Positions 14,658 through 14,805 of a DNA stretch of 14,805 nucleotides are shown piece by piece. A program made the position numbers and the translations under genes. The stretch lies in assembly GCA_039679855.1 (NCBI GenBank), contig JBDKUE010000067.1, forward strand, positions 1 to 14,805, in the 5' to 3' direction. Under the pieces are notes generated by a model. That model was not told the DNA's origin. It ran no database searches and was given only the letters and a program-made list of their open reading frames with translations. Numbering within the stretch: position 1 is the first letter of the stretch; each line of letters opens with the position of its first letter. This DNA is from UBA5314 sp039679855 (GTDB lineage: Bacteria; Bacillota; Syntrophomonadia; Syntrophomonadales; Syntrophomonadaceae).

Positions 14658-14713
14658 CAAGGCAAACATAGAAAAAGGGGTTAGTTTATAACTAACCCCT
14701 TGTGTTTGCCTTG
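14658..14713 (-). terminator. Nested terminator of the zinc-ribbon protein gene
   Basis: AAGGGGTTAGT (14675-14685) pairs with ACTAACCCCTT (14691-14701) around TTATA. On the minus strand TTTTTC follows. An outer pair of 11-base arms, CAAGGCAAACA (14658-14668) and TGTTTGCCTTG (14703-14713), encloses it. The stem starts 14 bases beyond the stop codon. Confidence 0.88.
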
Positions 14714-14715
14714 GC

Positions 14716-14805
14716 TTAATAGCTGCGGCTACGTCTGGCCTGGAAGCAGTCACGGCAGTAAACCGGACGATCTCCACTGGGCTCAAAAGGAACCATGGTT
14801 TCCTG
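14716..14805 (-). CDS. Small CxxC zinc-binding protein, C-terminal part only
   Basis: The last 29 residues of a gene whose start lies beyond the right edge. VPFEPSGDRPVYCRDCF followed by an arginine-rich tail (QARRSRSY) matches the second half of a known small-protein family with two CxxC pairs spaced about 17 residues apart, which bind zinc. Only the second pair (YCRDC) is in the window. The frame has no stop before the edge. The function of the family is unclear; nucleic-acid binding is plausible. A strong terminator follows. Confidence 0.75.
   Translation of the reverse strand, partial: QETMVPFEPSGDRPVYCRDCFQARRSRSY

Overview
The window reads as a chromosomal segment of an anaerobic, Gram-positive, Clostridia-type bacterium, possibly a Syntrophomonas relative (inference). 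The signs are the separate purS/purQ/small purL genes, an Fe-S type PurF, a ykkC-family riboswitch in front of the purine operon, a GerMN lipoprotein, a DUF1836 protein, strong AGGAGG-type ribosome binding sites and sigma-A-like promoters. I see no integrase, transposase gene, tRNA, rRNA or CRISPR array.

Bases 1-7108 (minus strand) hold the de novo purine operon purE-purB-purC-purS-purQ-purL-purF. PurF is cut by the left edge. The genes overlap or lie close together, and a single near-consensus promoter (7080-7108) drives them. The leader contains a ykkC subtype-2 aptamer, best read as a PRPP riboswitch, followed by an intrinsic terminator just before purE. PRPP is the substrate of PurF, so the operon probably reads through when the first committed step has substrate. 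PurE has class I motifs, but purK is not in its usual place between purE and purB.

Bases 7158-8547 hold a small unknown helical protein gene (minus) that ends next to the purine promoter. Divergent from it are a GerMN-domain lipoprotein and, a few bases downstream, a FosX-like fosfomycin hydrolase gene. Bases 8617-10588 hold a gene for a protein made of about five PAS domains with no output domain (minus) and its terminator. Bases 10805-11394 hold an unknown lipoprotein gene and terminator (minus).

Bases 11651-13083 (plus) hold a membrane-anchored unknown protein with a TTG start, a terminator, a 68-residue SH3/KOW-like small protein, and a zinc-ribbon Nudix hydrolase. Bases 13158-14610 hold a DUF1836 gene (minus) diverging from a hemolysin III/PAQR-family membrane protein gene (plus). 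The right edge cuts a minus-strand gene for a small CxxC zinc-binding protein, preceded on the map by its terminator.

Most of the window is ordinary housekeeping and accessory content. The riboswitch-controlled purine operon is the clearest regulatory system. No convincing new multi-gene system was found. Several start codons were moved inward from the longest open frame because a Shine-Dalgarno sequence supports the inner codon; these are explained per gene.
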